From the NCBI GenBank assembly GCA_015488755.1, contig WFNB01000108.1:1-64000 (forward strand): a DNA stretch of 64,000 nt, in the 5' to 3' direction. Origin of the DNA: Gammaproteobacteria bacterium. Its GTDB lineage: Bacteria; Pseudomonadota; Gammaproteobacteria; GRL18. The notes beneath the pieces are model-generated. The model was not told the origin of the DNA. It saw nothing but the letters and a program-made list of their open reading frames with translations, and searched no databases. Below, piece by piece: positions 7,627-16,662 of the stretch (positions within the stretch are counted from its first letter, which is position 1; each line of letters starts with the position of its first letter). The translations under genes and the position numbers were made by a program.

Positions 7627-8913
7627 GTGATCATTAAGAAGAATTATTCAATTTTATCCATCTTAGCGGCAACCTTTGTCCTTATTTTTATTCTGCTGTC
7701 CTTATTTTTTAACCGTTACACACAAGAATATGCTATCCAAGAAGCAAGGAAATTAGCACAAGATTCCTTGTTAACAGAACGTGCTATCCATAAATACATT
7801 CATACTGTATCTCGGCCTGAAATCTTTCGTTTAAAGGATGAAGGCTTACTTTATAGTGACTATTTTTCCCCAAAAACAATGTCTTTTACCTATGCTGCTC
7901 GGGGCATTATGGGTTTTCTTAATGAAGAACGAAAAAAGGCAGGCTTAACAGAGGTATATTTCAAATTGGCGGCAAGTAACCCAAGAAACCACTTAAATAA
8001 AGCAGATGAACAAGAACGACAGCTACTACTAAAAATGAATAATAAAAAAATAAACTATGTTAGTGATATTGCCCAGAATGCCAAGGGAGATAAATTTTTA
8101 TATGTTGCCATTCCAACCCAAGTAATGACAAAAAAATGTTTAAGTTGTCATGGTGATCCAGCAGATGCACCGAAAGAAATGCTGAAATTATACCCTGATA
8201 GGTCAGGCTTTTATGAGAAAGAGGGGGAGATTCGAGCATTAATCTCTATTCGAGTTCCGCTAAAGAAACACATGGAGAGTGCTAAAAAAGTCTCTACTAT
8301 TTTTATTATGAGTACTTTTTTTGCCTTGTTAATCATTTATTTAATTATTTGTTATTTTGTTTTGCGTATGGCTGAACAACAAGCGCTGATTATTGAGAAA
8401 AGTCTGGAGCTGGAGCACATGGCTGGTCATGATGTGTTGACGGGTTTACCCAATCGACGCTATTTTAGAAACTATGCTGAAGATAAGCTGGTGCAGGGAG
8501 AACGCAGTAATGATCAGGTTGCTTTTTTATATATTGATTTGGATGGCTTTAAAAAAATTAATGATGAGATCTCTCATCAGGTGGGTGATCTTGTGTTAAT
8601 TGCTATAGCAGATTGCTTTAGAACATTTCTTAGGAAAAATGAATTAATTGCTCGTATTGGTGGTGATGAATTTTGTATGGTTATTTTTGGCTATCATGAT
8701 AAGTCTGAATTAGAGAAAACAGCTCAACGTCTTATTAATAAATGTACTCAGGCAATAGATGTTGAAGGCATAGTTATTCAAGTGGGTATGAGTATTGGTA
8801 TTGCAAGCTATCCTGATAATAGTAAAACCTATGATGAGCTTATCTCTATGGCTGATGAAGCAATGTATCGTGTTAAAAAATACCATAAAGGTTCGTATGG
8901 TTTTGTAATATAA
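7627..8913 (+). CDS. Diguanylate cyclase with DUF3365 haem-c sensor domain
   Basis: A membrane-anchored c-di-GMP synthase of 428 residues. An N-terminal membrane segment (about 8-28) leads to an extracytoplasmic DUF3365/Tll0287-like domain with one c-type haem site CLSCH at 171-175. A second membrane helix (about 222-245) and a GGDEF domain follow, with RIGGDEF intact (GGDEF at 345-349), so catalysis is likely. The RxxD inhibitory site five residues upstream is replaced by RKNE, so product inhibition may be weak. The layout suggests a periplasmic redox or gas sensor (NO, O2 or similar) coupled to cyclase output; the ligand is unknown. The GTG start has a TAGGTG just upstream. Confidence 0.88.
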   Translation: MIIKKNYSILSILAATFVLIFILLSLFFNRYTQEYAIQEARKLAQDSLLTERAIHKYIHTVSRPEIFRLKDEGLLYSDYFSPKTMSFTYAARGIMGFLNEERKKAGLTEVYFKLAASNPRNHLNKADEQERQLLLKMNNKKINYVSDIAQNAKGDKFLYVAIPTQVMTKKCLSCHGDPADAPKEMLKLYPDRSGFYEKEGEIRALISIRVPLKKHMESAKKVSTIFIMSTFFALLIIYLIICYFVLRMAEQQALIIEKSLELEHMAGHDVLTGLPNRRYFRNYAEDKLVQGERSNDQVAFLYIDLDGFKKINDEISHQVGDLVLIAIADCFRTFLRKNELIARIGGDEFCMVIFGYHDKSELEKTAQRLINKCTQAIDVEGIVIQVGMSIGIASYPDNSKTYDELISMADEAMYRVKKYHKGSYGFVI

Positions 8914-9051
8914 ATGATTACTGCTCCCTTTTCCTTCCTTCTCAAGTAGTTTGGTATAGGTAAAAGCCGAATATAAATAAGTAGTTATCTGCATAGGTAA
9001 TAGGCATATTCTCAACTATACTGTTTGATGAATACCCTAAAATAAAGGTTA

Positions 9052-9348
9052 ATGACCATGTGTAGTACCCCACGAAATTCAGCCAAGCCGGTACGTCGTT
9101 TAGCACAGCATAATTCGCTACGCCAAGCCTATGCAAAAAAAGCACAGCCCACGTTTGATATTTATGAAGAGCGACAGGCTGAACGAGTTAGAAGGCGAGA
9201 CCGGCAAGAGACTTTAAATGAACACCATGCGGGTCGCCAAATAGAAGTAAGTAGGGTAGAAGAACAATTATTCGCTCATAAAATAAAGGATTTTTTTACT
9301 GCTATCAAATGTTATTTATTAAGCTTAGCTCTTCCACCAAGTCGTTAG
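9052..9348 (+). CDS. Hypothetical arginine-rich protein (98 aa)
   Basis: I do not recognise the family. The product is basic (many Arg in residues 50-75), lacks a signal peptide, and has a hydrophobic patch near its end (AIKCYLLSLALPPS). Two ATGs are possible at 9052 and 9058, with AAGG close upstream. Its last 24 bases overlap the end of the convergent dctM gene. The length and the ribosome binding site favour a real gene, but support is modest. Confidence 0.45.
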   Translation: MTMCSTPRNSAKPVRRLAQHNSLRQAYAKKAQPTFDIYEERQAERVRRRDRQETLNEHHAGRQIEVSRVEEQLFAHKIKDFFTAIKCYLLSLALPPSR

Positions 9349-10584
9349 TGAAGGAATATAGGTGATAAGCAATAGCCAGCTTAGCATAATTACTAAGAAT
9401 GGAAAGGTTGCTTGAAATAAGGTTAGAATAGGTTGCTTAAAACGTTGACTGGCAATAAATAAGTTAATGCCAACAGGGGGTGTCATATAACCAATCTCTA
9501 AGTTAGCCAGGAAAATAATGCCTAAATGCACGGGGTCAATATGGTAACGCATAGCTAGGGGAATGATCAGTGGCACGACGACGACAATGGCAGAAAAAAT
9601 ATCCATCATGGCACCGACAATGAGTAAAAATAAATTCAACAAGAGCAAAAAATGTAATTGACTGTCGATATGCTGCTCAACCACCGCTAAGAGTCTCATC
9701 GGAATTTGAGAATCAATTAATAAATTGGTTAGTCCCATGGCCATACCAAGAATGATCAAAATACTACCAACGAGTGTTGTGGTATCAATTAGAATATGGG
9801 GCAGATCCTTCACCAAGTGGATTTTTTTACTGATCACGGTTTCTAAAAATAAGACATAGCTAGCAGTGAGTGCTGCCACTTCGGTAATGGTAACAAAGCC
9901 ACCAAATATACCGGTAAAGATAAGTATGGGTAATAAAATATCCCAGATGCATTCACGAATAGCAGAGATGATCCGTTGCATTGAAAACTCATGGGTGGGA
10001 GTATTCAGCTTAGGGGCAGAATAAATACTAAAAATAGACAGCATAAATAGTAATAACAGACCGGGGATCATACCGGAGAGAAATAATTCATCAATACTCA
10101 CGCCAGAGACAATGCCATAGAGTAAAATTGCCATACTGGGTGGAAATAAAAGCCCTAATGAGCCGGATGTTGTCAATAGGCCTAAGCAGAAGCGTTGCCG
10201 GTATTGCGCATGTTCTAACATGGGGTATAGCAGAGCACCCAAGGCAATAATGGTTACTCCTGAAGCTCCAGTAAAGGCCGTAAATGCAGAACAGGAAACA
10301 ATAGTGACAATGGCTAAACCACCGGGCATCCAACCTAGCAAGGCATTAAATAACTTAATTAATCGTTTAGTGCCGTCTCCTGCTGCTAGGGTAATTCCGG
10401 CAAAGGTAAATAAGGGAATGGCAATCAGGTTTGGCTGAGAAGCCAGACGATAAATTTCAATAATTAATATACTTGGCTCTAATTCTGCTGAGTGGCTGGC
10501 CAGCAGGCCACCTGCACCGAGAACAGCAAATAGTGGTGTGCCGATCAAAGCCAGCAGGACTAAAATAATAATAACAACAATCAT
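9325..10584 (-). CDS. dctM: TRAP transporter large permease, DctM family
   Basis: The 419-residue main channel subunit of a tripartite ATP-independent periplasmic transporter, using the Na+ or H+ gradient to import a carboxylate-type solute in the inner membrane. It has about a dozen hydrophobic segments and family motifs such as GASGVTIIALGALLYP and the C-terminal EIGYMTPPVGINLFIAS. It is the last gene of the tatT-dctP-dctQ-dctM operon, and its ATG overlaps the dctQ stop by four bases, so translation is coupled. Length is normal. The substrate cannot be inferred from this subunit. Confidence 0.94.
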   Translation of the reverse strand: MIVVIIILVLLALIGTPLFAVLGAGGLLASHSAELEPSILIIEIYRLASQPNLIAIPLFTFAGITLAAGDGTKRLIKLFNALLGWMPGGLAIVTIVSCSAFTAFTGASGVTIIALGALLYPMLEHAQYRQRFCLGLLTTSGSLGLLFPPSMAILLYGIVSGVSIDELFLSGMIPGLLLLFMLSIFSIYSAPKLNTPTHEFSMQRIISAIRECIWDILLPILIFTGIFGGFVTITEVAALTASYVLFLETVISKKIHLVKDLPHILIDTTTLVGSILIILGMAMGLTNLLIDSQIPMRLLAVVEQHIDSQLHFLLLLNLFLLIVGAMMDIFSAIVVVVPLIIPLAMRYHIDPVHLGIIFLANLEIGYMTPPVGINLFIASQRFKQPILTLFQATFPFLVIMLSWLLLITYIPSLTTWWKS

Positions 10585-11117
10585 AAAATATCAGAGCAAG
10601 AGGTGTTTTCAGACATTTGTTTTTCGGGCAAGACTTTTTCATGCTCAAAGCCGGTTAAGGTCAGCAAGAATAAATGTAACGATAAAATAGAGAAACCAAT
10701 GGGAAGGATCAGTGCAAGGTAGACTGACCAGCGCTCATTTGGCATGGCATATTGCCATTCATCCAGCCAAAAGGTAACGGCATGCCAAGCAAAAATAGCG
10801 CAGATTATTGCGCAGAGTAGCAGTAGTGGGCGGATAATTTTTTCTTGTTGTTGGTTATTGAGAAAGGGGATCAAAATATCAATTTTGATGTGCCGATTTT
10901 GTTCTGACACCAAAGCCGCACCCATAAAAATAATAAATAAAATTAAGTGTCGGGTGATGATATCCATCTGAGCAAAACCTGCATCAAAAAAATTGCGGGC
11001 AATGATTTGTATAACGGCTAGCACCAGTAGTAACAACAAGCTACTGGCAGCTACTATTTTTTCAAAAAAAATTAAGCCATGTTTGAGTTTAAAAATCATT
11101 GTCAGCCAAAAATTCAT
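10581..11117 (-). CDS. dctQ: TRAP transporter small permease, DctQ family
   Basis: A 178-residue inner-membrane subunit with four predicted transmembrane helices (around residues 20-40, 52-72, 95-115 and 133-153). It matches the DctQ family by size, topology and position, and pairs with DctM to form the membrane part of the TRAP carrier. It overlaps both dctP (upstream) and dctM (downstream) by ATGA junctions. The C-terminal tail of about 25 residues is hydrophilic. Confidence 0.92.
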   Translation of the reverse strand: MNFWLTMIFKLKHGLIFFEKIVAASSLLLLLVLAVIQIIARNFFDAGFAQMDIITRHLILFIIFMGAALVSEQNRHIKIDILIPFLNNQQQEKIIRPLLLLCAIICAIFAWHAVTFWLDEWQYAMPNERWSVYLALILPIGFSILSLHLFLLTLTGFEHEKVLPEKQMSENTSCSDIL

Positions 11118-12199
11118 AGGGCTGTTTCCTGTCGTTGAGGCCTATTTATCGCACGAAATTCTTCCAGCAGGGTTTTGGTTCGAGTAAACATTTTCTTAGA
11201 AATATAGTCTGATTGAATTAAGCTATTGGCTGCTTTATCTCGAATTGTCAGCATTTGCTGTTTTTCTTGTTCATTCCAATCCCATGAAAATTGAATACCG
11301 CTCTCTTTTAATAGGCTAATGCTTTGTTTGTTATCACGGCGAGTGACTTCATTAATTGTTTTCCCTGCTTGTTTGCCCGTAGATTTGAGCAATTTTTTGA
11401 GATCATCTGGTAGTTTTTTAAAGAAACGGTTGCTGACCACCAAGGCGCCAATGGCATTGGTCATAGATAAATTACTGGCATAAGATAACTTGGTATGCCA
11501 CTGCATGGTGAGAGCACCAAATGCCGAGTTATAGACGGTATCAATGCTACCATGTTTGGCCGTTAATTGAGCATAGACATCAATAATGGACAAGGGAACA
11601 GGTGATACACCAGAGGCCTTGGCAAAGGCTTCCCCTACAGGATCCCCCTGCCATAGCCAAATTCGTCGTTGTTTTAGCTCTTGTAATGAATTAATTGGTT
11701 TTTTGGAAAAGAAATGGATGCTACCGATTTCGGGCCAACCTAATAATTCAAATCCCTTATAGCGAAAACCGGCTTCTATTTCAGGCATTAATTTATCTCG
11801 TACATAATCGGATTCATCAGTATTGCGAAATAGAAAAGGCATTTCTAGCACACGAGCAGAAGAATAGATGCGACCAATACCATAACCAGTAAAGAAAGCT
11901 CCCTGCAACTGATGACTGCGGATTTTACGTAACACATCTGGCTCATCTCCCATGACACCACCAGGATAAATTTTAAACTTGAGGCGACCATCACTTTCTT
12001 TATAAATCTGATCAGCCCAGCGCTCAATCTCCTTCATCCAAGCAGTATTAGCAGGAACCAAAGTGGCAAACTTAAATGTGTATTGCTTTTTTGCTTGAAC
12101 CGTAGGTATGACAAATAAGCTTGTGATAAAACAAGTGAGCACGATCTTTTTGAGAGCACGAAGTAAAAAAGAGCGTAAAGTAAATTGATTTAAAACCAT
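11114..12199 (-). CDS. dctP: TRAP transporter substrate-binding protein, DctP family
   Basis: A 361-residue periplasmic solute receptor. A signal peptide (about residues 1-36, ending near VQAKK) precedes the family segments YTFKFATLVPANTAW, KIYPGGVMGD and WLWQGDPVGEAF. These receptors close around carboxylate-containing ligands through a conserved arginine and hand them to DctQM. It is preceded by tatT with a 10-base overlap. Association with TatT marks it as the TatPQMT-type branch, whose ligands are poorly known and may be hydrophobic, so ordinary C4-dicarboxylate import should not be assumed. Confidence 0.92.
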   Translation of the reverse strand: MVLNQFTLRSFLLRALKKIVLTCFITSLFVIPTVQAKKQYTFKFATLVPANTAWMKEIERWADQIYKESDGRLKFKIYPGGVMGDEPDVLRKIRSHQLQGAFFTGYGIGRIYSSARVLEMPFLFRNTDESDYVRDKLMPEIEAGFRYKGFELLGWPEIGSIHFFSKKPINSLQELKQRRIWLWQGDPVGEAFAKASGVSPVPLSIIDVYAQLTAKHGSIDTVYNSAFGALTMQWHTKLSYASNLSMTNAIGALVVSNRFFKKLPDDLKKLLKSTGKQAGKTINEVTRRDNKQSISLLKESGIQFSWDWNEQEKQQMLTIRDKAANSLIQSDYISKKMFTRTKTLLEEFRAINRPQRQETAL

Positions 12200-13059
12200 T
12201 GATCTTCCTTTTTCAGTAATAGGGAAGCTTTGTGCTTAGAAATTTGATTGGTTAATTGTTGCTCAGGATAAAGCGTATCACTGGCTTCAATAATCTGTGT
12301 TAATAATTGGTGAAAGGCCTCCTTGTTAAAACGTTGGCGTTCAAGATATTGAGCTTGCAAAAGACCAACAACCAATAGTTTATTTTGATTGAATGTATTG
12401 GCATGCTTAAAGTGCTGTTCGGATAAGGCATAGTTGCCACCAAGCATGGGCGATTTACTACCATAATAGACCCCAAAAAAGATATGAGCACCACTCATAT
12501 AATAGTCTTCATCCAAATCAAGTACCCGCTGCATGAGCATGACAGCTTTAGGTAGCTGGGCAAGATTTTGTGCTTTGTCTCGAGCCAAATCAATGGCTTT
12601 TGCCTTGCAGGATGCTGCCCAGAATAAGGCGGGTACACTACTATGGCTTAAGGTGTTGATACTTTTTTGTAGCTGCTCTAAGTTGCCCTTCATAGCCTCT
12701 TGATTCAGACCTTGTGCAAATAAGGCGTGTTGTGCATGTAAATAGCCTTGTTGATAAAGTTGAGCTGCTCGAGTGGGTTCGCTATCTTCAACAAAGCCAA
12801 AAGCATAGCCGTAATAAGCCTGTGCCGCATAGAGTCGTAAGTTACTATTATTGGGGTCATTAACTAACATGCCTTCGATTAGGCTGATATTTGATGGTAA
12901 TGCAGTGCCTGCTAATTGCAAGTCACCCTGTCTATTCATCGCACTGATACCTCCTTCAATAAGAGGCATTGCTGCTCGAACAGTTAATTGTGAAATAGAA
13001 CAGGCGCTGAGTTGACCCAGAGTAACAATCAACAGGCCAATTTTAAGAGGTCTAATCAT
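12190..13059 (-). CDS. tatT: TRAP-associated lipoprotein, TatT family
   Basis: A 289-residue lipoprotein with lipobox LSAC (lipidated Cys20). The rest is helical and TPR-like, with repeats such as AQAYYGYAFGFVEDSEPTRA and AAQLYQQGYLHAQHAL. It matches TatT proteins, first studied in Treponema pallidum, which form a trimer of hydrophobic pores that docks the TRAP receptor. It is the first gene of the four-gene operon and overlaps dctP by 10 bases. Likely role: delivering or channelling ligand to DctP in the periplasm. Confidence 0.85.
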   Translation of the reverse strand: MIRPLKIGLLIVTLGQLSACSISQLTVRAAMPLIEGGISAMNRQGDLQLAGTALPSNISLIEGMLVNDPNNSNLRLYAAQAYYGYAFGFVEDSEPTRAAQLYQQGYLHAQHALFAQGLNQEAMKGNLEQLQKSINTLSHSSVPALFWAASCKAKAIDLARDKAQNLAQLPKAVMLMQRVLDLDEDYYMSGAHIFFGVYYGSKSPMLGGNYALSEQHFKHANTFNQNKLLVVGLLQAQYLERQRFNKEAFHQLLTQIIEASDTLYPEQQLTNQISKHKASLLLKKEDQWF

Positions 13060-13252
13060 AGTGTGTGGCTTACCGCGTTTGAAACAATTATTACTTATTA
13101 GAAAAAAGCTTTAAGTTTTTAGCTCTTAGCCATGTGCTCTTAAATCGTTGTTTTCTGTAAAAGTATATTAGCATAAAGTAATAATAAGTAATTGTTTTAT
13201 AGATGAAAATTAAGTTGTAAGGATATGAAACTCTGTGCTGTATTGCAATAGT

Positions 13253-13654
13253 TTATCTCGATTCTTTATGAATTTGCCGTTTCTGCTCGGCTAAAATAAA
13301 GTGATCCAGACAACGTTGTCCAGCTGGGCTTATGCTTGTTATATGACAGTGATAATGGCTGTTTTTAATAACAATAACGTCTATGGTGCAGGCAATGGGG
13401 GTGGTATGGGTTGCTTGTGTGGTATTGTCTTCAGGGAGCAATAAGCTAATATTAAGCTGATCACCCTGATGATATTGCTCAGAAGCTGGCGCTTTAAATG
13501 ACAGCCCTGTTGAACTAATGTCCACTAATGCAAACGGTTGCTTATTATGCGTAAGCACAATGGTATCGGTGGGATGGATGCGCACACCATCGCGTCGATC
13601 ATCACTATCTAATTCGATAATAATGTCATTTTCACTCTTGTTTTTCCAGAACAA
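13253..13654 (-). CDS. PilZ domain c-di-GMP receptor
   Basis: A 133-residue single PilZ domain. The nucleotide-binding motifs are intact: DRRDGVR near residues 18-24 (RRxxxR) and DISSTG near 45-50 (DxSxxG). It should bind c-di-GMP. The gene overlaps the end of motB by 23 bases and is the last of a motA-motB-pilZ unit. By analogy with YcgR-like brakes it may adjust motor output in response to c-di-GMP, although it lacks a YcgR N-domain. That role is inference from position. Confidence 0.88.
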   Translation of the reverse strand: MFWKNKSENDIIIELDSDDRRDGVRIHPTDTIVLTHNKQPFALVDISSTGLSFKAPASEQYHQGDQLNISLLLPEDNTTQATHTTPIACTIDVIVIKNSHYHCHITSISPAGQRCLDHFILAEQKRQIHKESR

Positions 13655-14471
13655 ATTCTACCCTCCTATTTTGTGCACGGCCTGCTTCAGTTGTATTGCT
13701 AGCAATAGGGAAGAGATCAGCATAACCGGTGGCTGACATTCGTGTGGGATCAATGCCCTGATCAATAAAAAACCGTAATACCGTGGTTGCCCGTACAGCA
13801 GATAGCTCCCAATTGGATGGAAATTGTTTGGTGGCAATCGGACTATTGTCAGTATAGCCTTTAATATCAATATTATAATCAGCGTATTTTTTAAATAAAT
13901 AGTAAATATCTTCAAAAATGGGCACGGCGTCATCAAACAAGACAACATCGCCAGATGGAAACAATATGGTGCCTTTAATGCGAATAATAATGTGATCACC
14001 TTCGCTATAGACATAAACAAACTTTCCCAAGCGTTGTTCGAGGATCATGCTTTCAATATCATCCAATAATTGCTCTTTATCTGATGGCTTTTTAGGTTCT
14101 GCTATGGGTTGTGGGATTATGGGGTTACTGTCTGCCTCAGTCGTGCTTGATACCGTTTCAATAATAATGTGTTGGGCAATAGGATGTTTATCATTTAAGG
14201 CCAGTTGAATCGAGGATAGTACGGACTTAAATTTTTCGGTTTCTACGGATGAAATAGAGAAGAGCAAAATAAAAAAGACCAGTAATAGGGTTACTAAATC
14301 AGCAAAAGTCACCATCCAAGCAGGTGCACCTTCTTCATCGGCAATGTCATCAATATCGGACTCTATAGGATCAGAAGGCAATGTTTCAGAGGGTTTAAAA
14401 AGACGATTATCTTGATTTTCGGCCTTTGTTTTTACCTCGGCATCGGGTGTTTGTATGGCTGTCTCGGTCAT
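13632..14471 (-). CDS. Flagellar motor stator protein MotB/PomB
   Basis: A 279-residue stator subunit. A charged cytoplasmic N-terminus (about 50 residues, longer than usual) precedes a single membrane helix, WMVTFADLVTLLLVFFILLF, holding the ion-binding aspartate (ADLV). A linker and a C-terminal OmpA-like peptidoglycan-binding domain follow (IKGYTDNSPIAT, NWELSAVRATTVLRF, GRAQNRRVEF). It anchors the stator to the cell wall. Its ATG overlaps the motA stop (TAATG). The stretch rich in acidic residues before the helix is unusual. Sodium versus proton use cannot be decided, though the overall form is PomB-like. Confidence 0.93.
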   Translation of the reverse strand: MTETAIQTPDAEVKTKAENQDNRLFKPSETLPSDPIESDIDDIADEEGAPAWMVTFADLVTLLLVFFILLFSISSVETEKFKSVLSSIQLALNDKHPIAQHIIIETVSSTTEADSNPIIPQPIAEPKKPSDKEQLLDDIESMILEQRLGKFVYVYSEGDHIIIRIKGTILFPSGDVVLFDDAVPIFEDIYYLFKKYADYNIDIKGYTDNSPIATKQFPSNWELSAVRATTVLRFFIDQGIDPTRMSATGYADLFPIASNTTEAGRAQNRRVEFVLEKQE

Positions 14472-15253
14472 TATTTACTGCTTTTCTTTTTCGTCTTGGC
14501 ACGCATCGAAGGTCTTTGTGCCTGAGGTAAAAATGAAGACAGTTTTTCATAAACAGATAATTGATTATTATCTTTTAAAATACAGATAGCCCCCTCAAAA
14601 ATAATTTCTAGATTAATGACTTCAAACATCGTTCGGGACTTTAATTTACCGGCAATAGGGATAAAAATAACTGTGGCAAGTAATGAACCATAAAATGTGG
14701 TTAATAAGGCCACGGCCATAGAAGGGCCAATTGTTGTGGGATCATCGAGCTTGCTTAACATTTGAATTAAACCAATCAACGTGCCTAACATACCAAAGGC
14801 TGGGGCAAAGGTAGCCATTTTTTTAAAGACATCTTGAACATTAAAATGCCGTGCTTTCATGGAATTAATTTCAGTACGCAGGACATGACGGATCATCTGC
14901 TCATCTGAGGCATCGGCAATAAGATTGCAAGCACGTTTTAAAAAAGGAGAATTGGTTTTTACTTCAGATAAGGCTAACAAGCCTTTTCGACGACTGAGTT
15001 GAGTCAGTTGCAACATGGTTTGAATCAGTTGTTCGGGTCTTTGTTTATCGGTACCAAAAACAATAAAAGCACTACGAAAGGCGGTCAGAATATCTTTTAG
15101 AGGAAAGGTTAATAAGGTCGCTGCCAAAGTACCCCCAAAAACAATCATCATGCCGGGAATATTGATAAATGTTTTAAAATCTCCACCAAGTAAAATAGCA
15201 GATAAAATTAACGAAAAACCAGAAATAATCCCGACTAATGAGGCAAAATCCAT
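14471..15253 (-). CDS. Flagellar motor stator protein MotA/PomA
   Basis: A 260-residue inner-membrane protein with four helices (near residues 7-25, 30-50, 148-170 and 180-200). It carries the conserved ATFAPAFGMLGTLIGLI and the large cytoplasmic loop that contacts the rotor. It forms the pentamer around MotB. The N-terminus MDFASLVGIISGFSLI is typical of PomA. It is first in the motA-motB-pilZ unit. No other flagellar genes lie in the window. Confidence 0.93.
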   Translation of the reverse strand: MDFASLVGIISGFSLILSAILLGGDFKTFINIPGMMIVFGGTLAATLLTFPLKDILTAFRSAFIVFGTDKQRPEQLIQTMLQLTQLSRRKGLLALSEVKTNSPFLKRACNLIADASDEQMIRHVLRTEINSMKARHFNVQDVFKKMATFAPAFGMLGTLIGLIQMLSKLDDPTTIGPSMAVALLTTFYGSLLATVIFIPIAGKLKSRTMFEVINLEIIFEGAICILKDNNQLSVYEKLSSFLPQAQRPSMRAKTKKKSSK

Positions 15254-15352
15254 AAAGATAACAACCTTAAACCCAAATAAATTAACAATATCGATAGCCT
15301 AACTATAGTGTAGAATATTGAGTAGGCAAGTTGTGTGCTTCAATAATGAGGA

Positions 15353-16654
15353 CTATTTCTCCTTATTCTTCTCTTCAATCCATTTACTCATAAAATACTG
15401 GCTACGATAAAGATTATGGCGCAGTATTTTACCCATGAAATTTTTTTGTCGATGCGTGTTAATATGATTTTTCAAATGATGCAAAACGTTTAAGAGCGCA
15501 TGGCTGTGTTCGGTTTCTGAAAATAGTGTCTTAATAATAGTGTGTGTTGCCTGACTTTGTTGTTGCCAGAGCAATCTATTCTGATAAAGGCGAATAGCTG
15601 CCTGAGCAAGGTGCTGTGCTTGCTCATTTTGATTGCTATTATCTACCACCAGCCCAGCCCATGTCTCTTTATTATCTCCCATACCTTCAAAACCAATATG
15701 CGTGGTCACACAGGGGGTTTTTGCAATAAAGCCATCGGCAATTTTGCCCTTAATGCCGGCACCAAAGCGAAGAGGGGCTAGATTGACTCGATACTGTGCG
15801 AGTGTGTGGATGGCATTATTGGCTCGCCCTTTGATGATAAAGCCCTTATCTGGCTGGTGCAGTTGATACACTTTTTCACTAGGATAAGCACCATAAATAT
15901 GTATTTGAGTCTGAGGCAACTGCTCTCTTATGAGTGGCCAAATGGCTTGATAACACCAGAGCACCGCATCCCAATTGGGCGGGTGTAGAAAATTGCCAAT
16001 CATAACAAAGTGCTCACGTTCGTTATAAGTCTTTAATGTTTGATTTAACATGCTCGTCTCTAGTTGCTCGGTGCTGAGCATAAAAGGGCAATAATGGATA
16101 AGGCTGGGATGAATGGCAAATTGCGTTGTTAATAATTGCATTTCATAGCGAGAGATGATCAGACTGAGATCGCAACGTAAAATAGCGGCAATTTCACGAA
16201 TGCAGTCATCTTGACTCTCAGCACTAAAAAAATCGACCGGAGTATTCTTTTTCAGAGCCTGCTGGCGTGCACGACGTAAAAAATGTAAGTCTTGAGTATC
16301 AAGAATATGTATTGCGTTAGGGCAGTGTTCATGTACCCGAGGAGAAAATTGTTCCTCAGTAATGAAGCGATCATAAAAGACAATTTCAGGGTTTAAGTCT
16401 TTGACATAGTGATCAAAAGACGAATCATTCAAGCTAATGCCTTGTGAGTGAATGCCAAGGCTGTCTAAGTCAGCACAAAATTCTGTTTTATCAGCGGCAC
16501 AGGCAAAGTGAATTTGCCAAGAGCTTTGTCCCTGATCATTTTTATCATTCACTAAGGCATTAAGCAGTGCCAAGGTACGATAGCCTGCTGCTGATGAATT
16601 AGGCTCTGGCCAGAGGTGGCCGATAAAAAGTAGCTTTTGTGTGTTATGTATCAT
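15353..16654 (-). CDS. Glycosyltransferase, GT4-like
   Basis: A 433-residue GT-B fold glycosyltransferase. The N-domain begins LLFIGHLWPEPNSSAAGYRT, with the glycine-rich start common to GT4 enzymes. The C-domain has FVMIGNFLHPPNWDAV, IHIYGAYPSEK and APLRFGAGIKGKIADGF, which bind the nucleotide-sugar donor. It probably adds a sugar to a surface glycan or protein. Acceptor and sugar are unknown. The basic C-terminal tail (SKWIEEKNKEK) is hydrophilic. The ATG is eight bases past the metR-like gene stop, so the two are likely co-transcribed. Confidence 0.85.
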   Translation of the reverse strand: MIHNTQKLLFIGHLWPEPNSSAAGYRTLALLNALVNDKNDQGQSSWQIHFACAADKTEFCADLDSLGIHSQGISLNDSSFDHYVKDLNPEIVFYDRFITEEQFSPRVHEHCPNAIHILDTQDLHFLRRARQQALKKNTPVDFFSAESQDDCIREIAAILRCDLSLIISRYEMQLLTTQFAIHPSLIHYCPFMLSTEQLETSMLNQTLKTYNEREHFVMIGNFLHPPNWDAVLWCYQAIWPLIREQLPQTQIHIYGAYPSEKVYQLHQPDKGFIIKGRANNAIHTLAQYRVNLAPLRFGAGIKGKIADGFIAKTPCVTTHIGFEGMGDNKETWAGLVVDNSNQNEQAQHLAQAAIRLYQNRLLWQQQSQATHTIIKTLFSETEHSHALLNVLHHLKNHINTHRQKNFMGKILRHNLYRSQYFMSKWIEEKNKEK

Positions 16655-16662
16655 AAAGAGAC

